Assembly (NCBI RefSeq): GCF_030811595.1
Contig: NZ_JAUSRB010000001.1
Span: 372,001 to 436,000, forward strand
Direction: 5' to 3'
Origin: Streptosporangium brasiliense
Lineage (GTDB): Bacteria > Actinomycetota > Actinomycetes > Streptosporangiales > Streptosporangiaceae
Length of the DNA stretch: 64,000 nt
The translations under genes and the position numbers were made by a program. Of the stretch, positions 32,176 through 40,762 are shown piece by piece. Within the stretch, counting starts at the first letter, position 1; each line of letters opens with the position of its first letter. Below the pieces are notes generated by a model that had not been told where the DNA came from, did not search any database, and worked only from the letters and a program-made list of their open reading frames with translations.

Positions 32176-33702
32176 TCAGGACCCGGGGTAGCCGCCCCCG
32201 CCGTGGGCGGCGTCGAGGGCGTCGTAGTCGGGGGTGAAGCCCTTCTTGGGGATGGCCTCGACGAAGTCGACGTGCTTGGGCTTCTTGTACGGGGCGAGCC
32301 GGGCGCGGACGTGCTCGACGATCTCCTCGGCCGTGGCCTCGCCCCGCAGGGCCACGACGGCCTTCACGGCCTGCCGCCACCGCTCGTCGGGGACGCCGAT
32401 GACGGCGGCGTCGGCGACGGCGGGGTGGGTCTTCAGCACCCGCTCGACCTCGGCGGGGTAGATGTTCTCGTTGCCGGACTTGATCATGCGGAGCATGGGG
32501 CCGACGAAGGTGATCGTGCCGTCGGGCTCGCGGCGGCCGAGGTCGCCGGTGTGGTGCCAGCCGCCGCGCGTCTTGGCCGCGTTGAGCTCGGGCCTGTTGA
32601 AGTATCCGGAGAAGAGCGACTTGCCGCGGGCGCAGATCTCGCCCACCTCCCCGGCCGGCACCTCGCCCCCGTCGGGGGCGAGCAGGCGTACCTGGACCAG
32701 CGGCGAGGGCCGTCCGGCGGGCCCGGCGGCGCCCGGGGCCAGGCCGAGGAAGGTCAGCATGCCGCCCACCTCGGTCTGGCCGTAGCCGCCCATCTTCGAC
32801 CGGCACCAGGGGGAGTCGTCCACCGTCGTCATCCCGTCCCATTCGGCGGAGTGGGAGATGAAGCGGAGCGACGTCAGGTCGTATTTGCCGTCCCTGTTCG
32901 CCTCTGTCACCGCGTCGATCATCTGGCCGAACAGGAACGCCTGGGTGACCCGCTCGGCGTCGACCAGGCGGCAGACCTCCTCGGCGTCGAACGCCGGGGT
33001 GAACACGTTCGTCCCGCCGATCTGCAGGGTGGCCAGGCAGAACATCATCGTGCCCACGTGGAACAGCGGCCCGCTGTTGAGGAAGGTGAAGCCGTCCTCC
33101 ATCCGGCGGACCACCAGCAGCGCGGTGCTGTGCGCGACCAGCGCGGCGCTGCTGAGCAGGGCCGCGTTCGGGCGGCCGTCGAAGGCGGCGGTGTAGAGGG
33201 CGAGCAGCGGGGCCGAGTCGTCGCCGGGCCCCGGCGCCTGGGCGGACCCGCCCGCCGGCCCGCCGGGGTGCCCCTCCGGGCGGGGGACGGCCGACCCGCC
33301 GGCCAGGAACGCCTCATAGTCGGCGCCGGCCAGGATCCAGCCGTCACCGCTCAGCGGGGCGGCGGCCTCGGACCGCTCCCAGACGACGACTTTCGGGGTG
33401 AGGTCGGCCACGACGAAGGACAGCTCGTCGGTGGACTGCCGCCAGTTGGCCGGGCAGAAGATCGCGCCGAGCCGGGACGAGGCGAGCAGCAGCTCCAGCA
33501 CCACGTGGCTGTTGCGGCCGAGCCACAGCACCCGCTCCCCGGCGGTGACCCCCCGGGCGGCCAGCGCGTCCGCCAGGCGGGTGACCCGCTCGTCGAGTTC
33601 GGGGTAGGTGAGCCGGACCTCGCCGTCCACGACCGCCGTCACCGTGGGGCGGCTGCGGGCGTGCTCGGCGAGGACGTCGGACAGGGTCAACTGGTCGATC
33701 AT
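32176..33702 (-). CDS. AMP-dependent acyl-CoA ligase with an altered P-loop
   Basis: 508 residues from ATG 33702, with AGGAGG upstream. ANL motifs present: SGPLFHVGTMMF, GGYGQTEVGG, HHTGDLGRREPDGTITFVG, MIKSGNENIYPAEVE and the C-terminal lysine motif EAIPKKGFTPDYD. The usual phosphate-binding signature YTSGTTGxPKG reads LYTAAFDGRPNAALLS, without the Ser/Thr run and Lys. The rest of the active site looks intact, so it may be a specialised subfamily or an impaired enzyme. It follows the luciferase-like gene at 33771-34829 and likely shares its KstR2-like promoter. Confidence 0.75.
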   Translation of the reverse strand: MIDQLTLSDVLAEHARSRPTVTAVVDGEVRLTYPELDERVTRLADALAARGVTAGERVLWLGRNSHVVLELLLASSRLGAIFCPANWRQSTDELSFVVADLTPKVVVWERSEAAAPLSGDGWILAGADYEAFLAGGSAVPRPEGHPGGPAGGSAQAPGPGDDSAPLLALYTAAFDGRPNAALLSSAALVAHSTALLVVRRMEDGFTFLNSGPLFHVGTMMFCLATLQIGGTNVFTPAFDAEEVCRLVDAERVTQAFLFGQMIDAVTEANRDGKYDLTSLRFISHSAEWDGMTTVDDSPWCRSKMGGYGQTEVGGMLTFLGLAPGAAGPAGRPSPLVQVRLLAPDGGEVPAGEVGEICARGKSLFSGYFNRPELNAAKTRGGWHHTGDLGRREPDGTITFVGPMLRMIKSGNENIYPAEVERVLKTHPAVADAAVIGVPDERWRQAVKAVVALRGEATAEEIVEHVRARLAPYKKPKHVDFVEAIPKKGFTPDYDALDAAHGGGGYPGS

Positions 33703-33770
33703 CGCGCCTCCTGCGGGGGGCGTACGGCCCGCGCCTCCGCCTGCGGCCGGTGCGCGCCGTACGGGACGGA

Positions 33771-34829
33771 TCACTCGAAAGCCGGCATGACCTCGGCGGC
33801 GAAGAACCGCATGACCTTCTTCATCTCCTCCAGCGGCATCGGCCTGGTGCTGCCGAAGTCGCAGAGCAGGTCGGCGAACCCGGCCGCCTCGAGCAGCCGG
33901 ATCTGGCCGACCACCCGCTCGGGGTCGCCGATGACCTCCAGCTGCTCCCAGCGGAAGTCGTTGGAGACCGAGCCGCCCTTGAGGTAGCGGTCCTGGTAGT
34001 ACTCGAACCCCTGGGCGGCCCTGCCGGTCCGGGGGTCGATCGGCGCGCTCCGCTCGTTGAAGATCCGGCTCCGGTCGAACATCGCCTCGAACCTGGCCTG
34101 GTCCTCGCGGGCCCGCTCGGCCGTCGCGGCGACGTAGACGCTGCGGGCGACCACCAGCTCCGCGGCGGTCACGTCGTGCCCGGCCTCGGCCGCGGTCTCC
34201 CGCCAGGTCTCGGCGGCCCGGACCACCTTGCGGAAGGGCGCCGCCGGGTCGGCCAGGATCGGCAGGCCCCGCTCGGCGTACATGGTCACGGTCTCGGGGG
34301 AGACGGCCGCCACGTGGATGGGCGGGAACGGGTGCTGGACCGGCCGGGGGACGAGCTCCACCTCGGTGCCGGTCCGGTAGAACTTGCCCTCGTGCCGGAA
34401 GGACGGGCTGCCCCAGAGGCCGAGGACGACCTCCAGGGCCTCGTTGAACCGGTCGCGGGCCTCGGCCAGGTCGATGCCGAAGCCCTCGAACTCGAAGCTC
34501 TGGTAGCCGCGCCCGATGCCCAGGTCCAGCCGCCCGCCGGAGAGCATGTCCACCATGGCCGCCTCCTCGGCGACGTGGATGGGGTTGTGCAGGGGGAGGA
34601 CCACGATGCCGGTGCCCAGCCGCAGCCTCTCGGTGCGCGCGGCCAGGTTGGCCAGCATCGTGAACAGGTTGGGCACCACGCCGTAGTCGCGGAAGTGGTG
34701 CTCGGCCAGCCGTACCCCGGAGAATCCCAGCTCCTCGGCGAGCTCGACCAGCTCAAGGTGGTAGTCGTAGACGTCCTTGAAGCTCTGGCCGTCGAACCGG
34801 TGGAAGAGGTGGAAGGTCGAGAACTTCAT
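33771..34829 (-). CDS. LLM-class flavin-dependent monooxygenase (luciferase-like)
   Basis: 352 residues from ATG 34829; upstream in-frame codons to 34901 overlap the operator and were rejected. It begins MKFSTFHLFHRFDG, then GVRLAEHHF, LRLGTGIVVLPLHNPIHVAEEAAMVDMLSGGRLDLGIGRGYQ and HPFPPIHVAAVSPET, all typical of FMN-type bacterial luciferase-like monooxygenases. It is followed by the AMP ligase gene (68-base gap). The KstR2-like operator ~70 bases upstream ties it to the regulon. Confidence 0.8.
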   Translation of the reverse strand: MKFSTFHLFHRFDGQSFKDVYDYHLELVELAEELGFSGVRLAEHHFRDYGVVPNLFTMLANLAARTERLRLGTGIVVLPLHNPIHVAEEAAMVDMLSGGRLDLGIGRGYQSFEFEGFGIDLAEARDRFNEALEVVLGLWGSPSFRHEGKFYRTGTEVELVPRPVQHPFPPIHVAAVSPETVTMYAERGLPILADPAAPFRKVVRAAETWRETAAEAGHDVTAAELVVARSVYVAATAERAREDQARFEAMFDRSRIFNERSAPIDPRTGRAAQGFEYYQDRYLKGGSVSNDFRWEQLEVIGDPERVVGQIRLLEAAGFADLLCDFGSTRPMPLEEMKKVMRFFAAEVMPAFE

Positions 34830-34896
34830 CGGCTGTCCCTTGGGGGTCGTCTCCGTGTGTCCCGTTCCGCGCTCCGGGTACGGCTGGCGGTACGTA

Positions 34897-34923
34897 ACCA
34901 AGCGCTCGCTTGGGTGAGCCTAT
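34897..34923 (-). promoter_or_regulatory. KstR2-like promoter/operator of the luciferase-like/CoA-ligase operon
   Basis: On the minus strand, ATAGGCT (34923-34917) is followed by CACCCAAGCGAGCGCTTGG. The 14-mer at 34897-34910 matches AnCAAGnnCTTGnT with one mismatch on the plus strand (ACCAAGCGCTCGCT). The -10-like hexamer overlaps the stop codon of the M64 peptidase gene. Confidence 0.6.
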
Positions 34924-36230
34924 CAGTGGTTGCCGCGGACGGTCCAGGCGACCGACTGCGTCAGGAACTTCTCGCGGTAGCCCGGGTCGCGCACATCGGC
35001 GGTCCCGTCGGAGACGACCGCGGTGACGGTGCCGCCGCCGCCCATGCCGATGACCTCCACCGAGGTGCGGCCCCGCCAGGGGCGGTGCTCCCTGCCGTCG
35101 CGGTACCAGCGGATCGACAGCGTCGAGACCGGGGCGGGCGTCACCGAGAGCGTCGCCCCGCGCTCCACCGGCCGCCCGTTGGGCGTGTGGGAGTCGATCG
35201 GCCGGGCGATCGTGTAGAACGACTGGATCATCTTCTCCCGGCCGACCGAGTTGAACTCCCGGCCCAGCGACTTCATCAGCGAGTTGGGGGTGGGCCGGTA
35301 GACGCCGTACTGGGTGTAGTAGCCGCCCTCGTAGGCGCCGACGACGTCGCCGTCGGGGCTGGGGGCGCCGAGCCAGTACCACCACTTGGCCCGCTCGGCC
35401 CGCATCCGCCCGGCGTCGCGGACGCTGACGTTGACCTCGGAGAACTCGGGGCCGTCGTAGCGGCTGCCGTCGCCCGGGTAGGCGTAGTAGTCGTACTCGT
35501 CGGCCAGGTCGCCCAGGGAGTGGCCGAGCTCGTGCGGCAGGACCTCTCCGGCGCGCTCGTTGCCGCCGGAGAAGGTCGCCATCTCCTCGTCGGTGTATCC
35601 CGCGCCGCCGTACTTGGCGGAGTTGGCGATCGCCGCGATCTGGTCCACGCCAGGCGCCAGCGCCGCGTAGGACTTCGCGCGGTCCTCGTCCACGCAGAGC
35701 AGCCGCTCCAGGCCGTCGCACCAGAAGGTCATCCCGAGCGGGGTGTCCCTGACCACGTCGCGGGCGGGGTCGCCGCTCACGCCGGAGACGGGCGAGGGGA
35801 TGTCGACCCGCCAGACGTTGAACAGCCGGCGGTAGCTCTTGAAGGGCTCGCGGTTGGACAGCAGCGCCCACTTGGCGGCGACCTGGTCGCCGTAGAGACC
35901 GAGCTCGGCCTCGGTGTAGCCGTCGCCGAGGAAGACCAGGTCGATCCGGTCCTCGCTCGGCCCGTTGACCTCGACAGGGGTGACCTCGGCGGCGGGCGCG
36001 GCCAGGGAACGGGCCCTGGGCCCGGCGGAGGCGGGCACCTCGGCGCGGGTGATGGTGCCGTCCTCGGCGAAGACCTCGACCGGCCTGGCCGGACCCGCGG
36101 CACCCGCCGGGAGCGCGGTCGCCGTGGTGGGGGAGGGGGCGGGCGCGGCGGCCAGGGCGGGTGTGGCGGCCAGGGCGGCCGCGCAGGCGGTGGCCACGGC
36201 CGCCGTGGCCAGCAGGGGGATTCGGCGCAC
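34923..36230 (-). CDS. Secreted M64-family (IgA peptidase-like) metallopeptidase
   Basis: 435 residues from GTG 36230, preceded by AGGAAG; ATG 36263 is an alternative. A signal peptide (RRIPLLATAAVATACAAALAATPALAAAP) is followed by a propeptide-like region and the M64 catalytic domain. The domain shows IDLVFLGDGYTEAELG and the zinc motif HELGHSLGDLADEYDY (~233-248), in which the HExxH is followed by GxxxDE. A C-terminal beta domain (ERGATLSVTPAPVSTLSIRWYRDG) may bind substrate. Proteins of this type degrade extracellular proteins; the specificity is unknown. TTTCCG/CGGAAA lie just upstream. Confidence 0.85.
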   Translation of the reverse strand: MRRIPLLATAAVATACAAALAATPALAAAPAPSPTTATALPAGAAGPARPVEVFAEDGTITRAEVPASAGPRARSLAAPAAEVTPVEVNGPSEDRIDLVFLGDGYTEAELGLYGDQVAAKWALLSNREPFKSYRRLFNVWRVDIPSPVSGVSGDPARDVVRDTPLGMTFWCDGLERLLCVDEDRAKSYAALAPGVDQIAAIANSAKYGGAGYTDEEMATFSGGNERAGEVLPHELGHSLGDLADEYDYYAYPGDGSRYDGPEFSEVNVSVRDAGRMRAERAKWWYWLGAPSPDGDVVGAYEGGYYTQYGVYRPTPNSLMKSLGREFNSVGREKMIQSFYTIARPIDSHTPNGRPVERGATLSVTPAPVSTLSIRWYRDGREHRPWRGRTSVEVIGMGGGGTVTAVVSDGTADVRDPGYREKFLTQSVAWTVRGNH

Positions 36231-36239
36231 AGAACTTCC

Positions 36240-36257
36240 TTTCCGGACTTTCGGAAA
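36240..36257. promoter_or_regulatory. Inverted repeat before the M64 peptidase gene
   Basis: TTTCCG and CGGAAA separated by six bases, 9 bases upstream of GTG 36230 and overlapping its ribosome site. It may be an operator or an RNA hairpin controlling translation. Confidence 0.4.
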
Positions 36258-36371
36258 TGTCATGAGGTGCGCTGATCTTCGACGCCCACCGGTAACGCCC
36301 CGATCACGCGGAGGTGACAAGACGGCCCGCCGGAACCGGGGGAGAGGGCATGCGCGCAGGCCAGAGGGGAT

Positions 36372-36391
36372 CCATCACCTCGCAGTGATGG
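36372..36391. promoter_or_regulatory. Perfect inverted repeat upstream of the LysR gene
   Basis: CCATCAC, spacer CTCGCA, GTGATGG. It lies 30 bases before GTG 36422 and 140 bases before the divergent M64 start. The arms and length fit a LysR autoregulatory site; TACGCT (36410-36415) could be the -10. Confidence 0.55.
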
Positions 36392-36421
36392 AAAGTGGGA
36401 TGGGGGGCATACGCTCGTCCG

Positions 36422-37351
36422 GTGAGCCTGGAACTACGGCACCTGCGCGTCCTGTGCGCCATCTCGGACACCGGCAGCCTGACCCGGGCCGCGGCGCTCC
36501 TGGGTACCACCCAGCCCGCGCTCTCGGCGCAGCTCCAGCGGATCGAGCGGACTCTGGGCGGCAGGCTCTTCGACCGCGACCGCCACGGCGCCCGCCCCAC
36601 CCCGCTCGGCGAATACGTGCTCGCCCGGGCCCGCACCGTGCTGAGCGGCATGGACGAGCTGCTGCTCGGCGCCGCCTCCCGCCCCGCCGACGGCCCGGTA
36701 CGGCTCGGCGGGGTCGACGGGCCGATCCTGGTCGGCCTGGTCGACCGGCTCGGCGACCTGCTCGGCGGCCGGGAGGTCACCTCCTACGCCGAGGCGGCTC
36801 CGCGCCTGCTGTGCGACCTGGTCGCGGCCCGGCGCCTGGACGCCGCCGTGGTCGTCGACTACGTCGGCCACGAGCTGCGCCCGGCCCCGCCGCTCCGCCA
36901 GGAGCAAGTCGCCGCCGAGCCCGTGTACGTGGCGCTGGCCGGCGCCCACCCGCTGGCCGGCCGCCCCGAGCTCGACCTGGCCGACCTCGCGGCGGAGGCG
37001 TGGGTGCTGTCGCCCTCCGACGGGGGCGGCTGGCCCGAGTGCTTCCGCACGGCCTGCCACCAGGCCGGTTTCACCCCCCGCGCGCCGCACCAGGCGGCGG
37101 ACGCCTGGACCATCAGGGAGATCGTCGTCTCCGGCCGGGCCATCGCGCCCTGCCGGGCCACCTTCGCCGAGAGCGACGGGCTGGTCATCCGCCCGCTCCG
37201 CGGCGACCCGCTGGTGATGCGGCACCTGCTGGTGTGGCATCCGCGGGGCGCCCTGGCCGCCCATGTGCCCGCCGTACGGGATCTGGCGGCGAGGGTGTTC
37301 GCCGACCACGCCCGGGGGCGCCCGGGATATCGGCAATGGCACAGCCGGTAA
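36422..37351 (+). CDS. LysR-family transcriptional regulator
   Basis: 309 residues from GTG 36422. Winged HTH LRHLRVLCAISDTGSLTRAAALLGTTQPALSAQLQRIERTLGGRLFDRD is followed by a periplasmic-binding-like effector domain. The GTG lies six bases after TACGCT, so it is probably leaderless. Downstream the hydrolase gene starts within 11 bases of its stop. It is divergent from the M64 peptidase gene. Regulation of the peptidase or the hydrolase, both protein/peptide-directed, is a reasonable guess. Confidence 0.85.
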   Translation: MSLELRHLRVLCAISDTGSLTRAAALLGTTQPALSAQLQRIERTLGGRLFDRDRHGARPTPLGEYVLARARTVLSGMDELLLGAASRPADGPVRLGGVDGPILVGLVDRLGDLLGGREVTSYAEAAPRLLCDLVAARRLDAAVVVDYVGHELRPAPPLRQEQVAAEPVYVALAGAHPLAGRPELDLADLAAEAWVLSPSDGGGWPECFRTACHQAGFTPRAPHQAADAWTIREIVVSGRAIAPCRATFAESDGLVIRPLRGDPLVMRHLLVWHPRGALAAHVPAVRDLAARVFADHARGRPGYRQWHSR

Positions 37352-37361
37352 CGTTCCCCGG

Positions 37362-38618
37362 GTGACTGTCCTTCTGCCCGGTGTGGCGCTCACCGACCAC
37401 GTCTTCACCGTCCCCCTCGACCACGCCGACCCCGGCGGCCCCACGATCGAGGTCTTCGCCCGCGAGGCGGTGGACCCCGCCAAGCAGGACCAGGACCTGC
37501 CGTGGCTGGTCTTCCTGCAGGGCGGCCCCGGCGGCAGGTCGCCGAGGCCGACCGCGGCGGACGGCTGGCTGGGACACGCGCTGAAGACCCACCGGGTGCT
37601 CCTGCTCGACCAGCGGGGGACCGGCCGCAGCACCCCGGTCACCGCCGGGACGGTCACCGGGACCGACGCCGAGCTCGCCGCCCGGCTCCGGCACTTCCGC
37701 GCCGACGCCATCGTGGCCGACGCCGAGCTGATCCGGCGCCGGCTCTGCGGCGACCGGCCGTGGGAGACCCTCGGCCAGAGCTACGGCGGGTTCATCACGC
37801 TGACCTACCTCTCCCAGGCCCCCGAGGGCCTGCGGTCCTGCTACGTGACCGGCGGCCTGGCCGGGCTCGACGCCACCGCCGACGACGTCTACTCCCGCAC
37901 CTACCCCCGGGTCCGCGACAAGGTGGACCGCTACTTCGCCCGCTACCCCGGCGACTCCGCTCGCCTGGACGCGATCGCCGGCCACCTGCGCCGCGAGGAG
38001 GTCCTGCTCCCCGACGGCGACGTGCTGACCGTGCGCCGCCTGCAGACCCTGGGACTGTGCCTGGGGATGAGCGACGGCGCCGAATACCTGCACTGGGTGC
38101 TGGAGGAGGCCTGGAACGGCGAGCGGCTCTCCGACCTGTTCCGCTACGAGGTCATGATGGCCACCGGCTTCGTCGGCAACCCGCTCTACGCGGTCCTGCA
38201 CGAGTCGATCTACGCCCAGGGCGCCGCCACCGCCTGGGCGGCGCACCGGCTGCTGCCGGGGGAGTTCGGGGAGGAGGCCGAGCCGCTGCTGCCCACCGGG
38301 GAGATGATCTACCCCTGGATGTTCGACGAGATCGCCGCCCTCCGCCCGTTCAAGGGCGCCGCCGAGATCCTCGCCGCGGCCTCCGACTGGCCCGCCCTCT
38401 ACGACCCGGTACGGCTGGCCGCCAACCAGGTCCCGGTGGCCGCCGCCGTCTACTACGACGACATGTACGTCGACGAGAGCCTGTCGACGCGGACCGCCCG
38501 CGCGGTCGGCAACGTGCGGACCTGGGTGACCAACGAGTGGGAGCACGACGGCGTCCGCGTCTCCGGCGGCCGGGTGCTGGCCCGCCTGATGGACATGCTC
38601 GACGGCGTCCACGGCTGA
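37362..38618 (+). CDS. Alpha/beta-hydrolase of the S33 proline aminopeptidase type
   Basis: 418 residues from GTG 37362, which follows TAACGT at leaderless distance. S33 motifs: LVFLQGGPGGRSPR (oxyanion), LLDQRGTGRSTP, nucleophile LGQSYGGFITL, and His in TNEWEHDGVRV near the end. No signal peptide, so cytoplasmic. Members remove N-terminal proline or other residues from peptides. Linkage to LysR and a secreted peptidase gene suggests peptide utilisation. Confidence 0.85.
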   Translation: MTVLLPGVALTDHVFTVPLDHADPGGPTIEVFAREAVDPAKQDQDLPWLVFLQGGPGGRSPRPTAADGWLGHALKTHRVLLLDQRGTGRSTPVTAGTVTGTDAELAARLRHFRADAIVADAELIRRRLCGDRPWETLGQSYGGFITLTYLSQAPEGLRSCYVTGGLAGLDATADDVYSRTYPRVRDKVDRYFARYPGDSARLDAIAGHLRREEVLLPDGDVLTVRRLQTLGLCLGMSDGAEYLHWVLEEAWNGERLSDLFRYEVMMATGFVGNPLYAVLHESIYAQGAATAWAAHRLLPGEFGEEAEPLLPTGEMIYPWMFDEIAALRPFKGAAEILAAASDWPALYDPVRLAANQVPVAAAVYYDDMYVDESLSTRTARAVGNVRTWVTNEWEHDGVRVSGGRVLARLMDMLDGVHG

Positions 38619-38732
38619 GGGCCCCGGGGGTGGGCCGGGTGCCGGGCCCGGCTCACCCGAGCGCCGCTTCCGGTCAGGTCCGGAGCGGCGGCGGTGGAGG
38701 ACGGTCGCGATGCCGGTGGCGCGACCCCCGGT

Positions 38733-39170
38733 TCACAGCAGTTGCGCCTGGACGAATCCGGCCAGCAGGACGGTGACGCCGCCGATCTCGCCGACGATCA
38801 GCGCGGACATGAAGGCGGTCGTGCCGCGGACGGGATGGCGGAACTGGTTGTCGGTGTCCTGGCGCCGGCCGTGGTGGACGTAGGTCGCGATCGACGTGAC
38901 GAAGAACAGGATCACGACGCCGGCCGCGACGAGATCCACCACCGGCGACCAGCCGCTCAGCTCGACGAACACCGCGACCAGCAGCGTCGCGAACGAATAG
39001 AGCAGCGCGGCCCGGTGCGCGATGTCCACGTAGGGGTGGGCCACGTGCTGTTCCGAGCGGACCATCTGCCGGTACTTCCAGACGCCCAGCACCAACGCCC
39101 CGAGGAAGATCAGCCCTGCTACCAGCAGAACGACGGTGGTGTCCGTGCCCAACGCCGGGTCGCTACGCAC
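38733..39170 (-). CDS. Small integral membrane protein, four predicted helices
   Basis: About 145 residues if it starts at GTG 39170; further starts at 39224 (ATG) and 39263 would add an Arg/Pro-rich leader without family character. Hydrophobic helices: TTVVLLVAGLIFLGALVLGVW, ALLYSFATLLVAVFVELSGW, VVDLVAAGVVILFFVTSIATYV and TTAFMSALIVGEIGGVTVLLAGFV. The charged loops have HPYVDIAHR and HHGRRQDTDNQFRHP. I do not recognise a function. Confidence 0.6.
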   Translation of the reverse strand: MRSDPALGTDTTVVLLVAGLIFLGALVLGVWKYRQMVRSEQHVAHPYVDIAHRAALLYSFATLLVAVFVELSGWSPVVDLVAAGVVILFFVTSIATYVHHGRRQDTDNQFRHPVRGTTAFMSALIVGEIGGVTVLLAGFVQAQLL

Positions 39171-39340
39171 GGTCGGCCGCCGGGAACGGGATCGGCGCGT
39201 GGGGGGACCGGGCTCCCGCGGCATCCCCGCAGGTCTCGTGGGGCAGCGGTACTGGCGCCTCACCGCTTGTCGGTTCCCGGTCCGTTCCGTCGGCCTGTCG
39301 CCCGCCGGCCATCCGCCTCACCATGCCTTCCCATTGAAAC

Positions 39341-39402
39341 CGAACATTGATGTTCGACTTATCGCGGACCCGACTGTACCTTAACCCGAACATTGATGTT
39401 CG
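39341..39402. promoter_or_regulatory. Twin perfect palindromes CGAACATTGATGTTCG (likely TetR operators)
   Basis: The 16-bp palindrome occurs at 39341-39356 and 39387-39402, each followed by AYTTAT, 46 bases apart. They sit between the divergent membrane protein and the MFS remnant. The TetR gene at 40100 is the obvious candidate binder. Confidence 0.75.
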
Positions 39403-39486
39403 ATTTATGGGGGGCGATGAATCATCTCCCGCGCACCGGACGCCCCGGAGGCAGTCGACGGGCAGCGAACGGCCCGGCGTCGGTGG

Positions 39487-40080
39487 GTGCTGGTCCTGCT
39501 GTGCCCGGCCCAGTTCATGGTGGTTCTGGACGTGACGGTGGTGAACGTCGCGATCGCCGACCGGCTCGACCTGGACCGGACCGCGCTGACCTGGGTGATC
39601 ACTGCTTACACGCTGTGCTTCGGTGGACTGATGCCGCTTGGCGGGCGGACGGCCGACGCGTTCGGCCGCAGGCATGTGTTCCTGGCCGGGCCGGCGGTGT
39701 TCACCCTCGCCTCGCTCGCCTCCGGGCCGGCCGATGACGCGACCTTGCTCGTGGCCGCGCGTGCCGCGCAGGGCGTCGGCGCGACGTTCGTCACCGCGAC
39801 CACCACCGCGATGGCGCACGTCGATCCGCAGGACGCCGGTACGGCCTCCGCGCTGATCAGCACGGGGCACGGACTCGGCGCCACCCTGGGCATCGCGTCT
39901 GTATCCACCATCGCCTCCGCCGGCCTGAACACCGTGCCCGCGGGTCCGGCATCGATCACCGGATCCGGTGCGGGGTTCACCGCCGCGGCCGTGACAGCCG
40001 TGATCATTGCCGTGGTCGCCGGGTGGCTGATACCGGCGGGCCGCCCGCCCGCCACCGACGGCCCCGTGTCCGCCCACTGA
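39487..40080 (+). pseudogene. Truncated MFS (DHA2-type) transporter with a large internal deletion
   Basis: About 197 residues. The first ~100 match the N-terminus of a 14-helix exporter (AQFMVVLDVTVVNVAIADRL, GGRTADAFGRRHVF, VAARAAQGVGATF). The text then jumps to the last helices (TTTAMAHVDPQDAGTASALISTGHGLGATLGIASVSTIA, then GFTAAAVTAVIIAVVAGW). The middle ~250 residues are absent, in frame. The true N-terminus is also odd: the coding frame runs back to a stop at 39418-39420 with no ATG/GTG before 39487, while a good ATG at 39417 is in another frame. I read it as a decayed pump. Confidence 0.7.
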
Positions 40081-40099
40081 CCGCTTAGGCTGGGTCATC

Positions 40100-40720
40100 G
40101 TGGGGATCACGGACACGAGCCATCGACCAGACGGGGCCGTAGGGAAGCAGGGCGCGCCCAGGCGCCGCGCCGACGCCGAACGCAACATCACCGCCATCCT
40201 CGACGCCGCGCTCGTGTGCTTCACCGAGCAGCCCCAGGCCAGCATGGCGGCGATCGCCCGCACCGCCGGAGTCGGACGGGTCACCCTCTACACCCACTTC
40301 CCCTCACGGGAGGTGCTGCTGGAAGCCGTCCTCGACCACACCATCACCCAGGCCGGCGCCGCTATCGAGACCGCCGCCCCGGACGAGGGCCCCGCCGTCG
40401 ACGCCCTCGGCAGGCTGCTGCGCATCTCCTGGCGCGTCCTCGACCGGCACCGCCGGCTGTTCGAGCTCGCCCAGCGCGAACTCGACCCCGCCGTGCTGCG
40501 CCGGCACCACGACCAGGCCATGGGCCATGTCGAGCAACTCCTCGTCCGCGGCCGGCAGGAGGGCGCCTTCCGCACCGACCTCCCCCTGAGTTGGCTGGTC
40601 ACCACCGTCTACAGCTTGTTACACGCCGCCGCCGCCGACGTCACCGCAGGACACCTCAGCCAGGACACCGCCGCCGACGTGCTCGAAGCGACCCTGCTGC
40701 CCGCCTTGCGGTCTCCATGA
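40100..40720 (+). CDS. TetR-family repressor
   Basis: 206 residues from GTG 40100, which lies eight bases after TAGGCT, so probably leaderless. HTH: ASMAAIARTAGVGRVTLYTHFPSREVLLEAVLDH. The C-terminal helices are ligand-binding. It follows the MFS remnant by 19 bases and most likely binds the twin palindromes upstream of it. With the pump broken, the regulator may now control only itself or the divergent membrane protein. Confidence 0.83.
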   Translation: MGITDTSHRPDGAVGKQGAPRRRADAERNITAILDAALVCFTEQPQASMAAIARTAGVGRVTLYTHFPSREVLLEAVLDHTITQAGAAIETAAPDEGPAVDALGRLLRISWRVLDRHRRLFELAQRELDPAVLRRHHDQAMGHVEQLLVRGRQEGAFRTDLPLSWLVTTVYSLLHAAAADVTAGHLSQDTAADVLEATLLPALRSP

Positions 40721-40762
40721 GCGGCAGTCCGCCGAGTTGCGGCGGCTGACGAAGGACGCGGG

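Noticed and set aside
30571..33987. Very long open frame (over 1100 codons) across the hydrolase and CoA-ligase genes
   Set aside because: It is in another frame of the hydrolase and antisense to the CoA ligase; composition is Arg/Gly/Ala-rich without any family motif. GC-rich DNA gives such frames routinely.
33750..36275. Long plus-strand frame opposite the luciferase-like and M64 peptidase genes
   Set aside because: Antisense shadow of two well-supported genes; no recognisable domains.
40086..40102. TAGGCT before the TetR gene as another KstR2-type promoter
   Set aside because: Only the -10-like hexamer is shared; no CAAG...CTTG box is present, so it is just a leaderless promoter.
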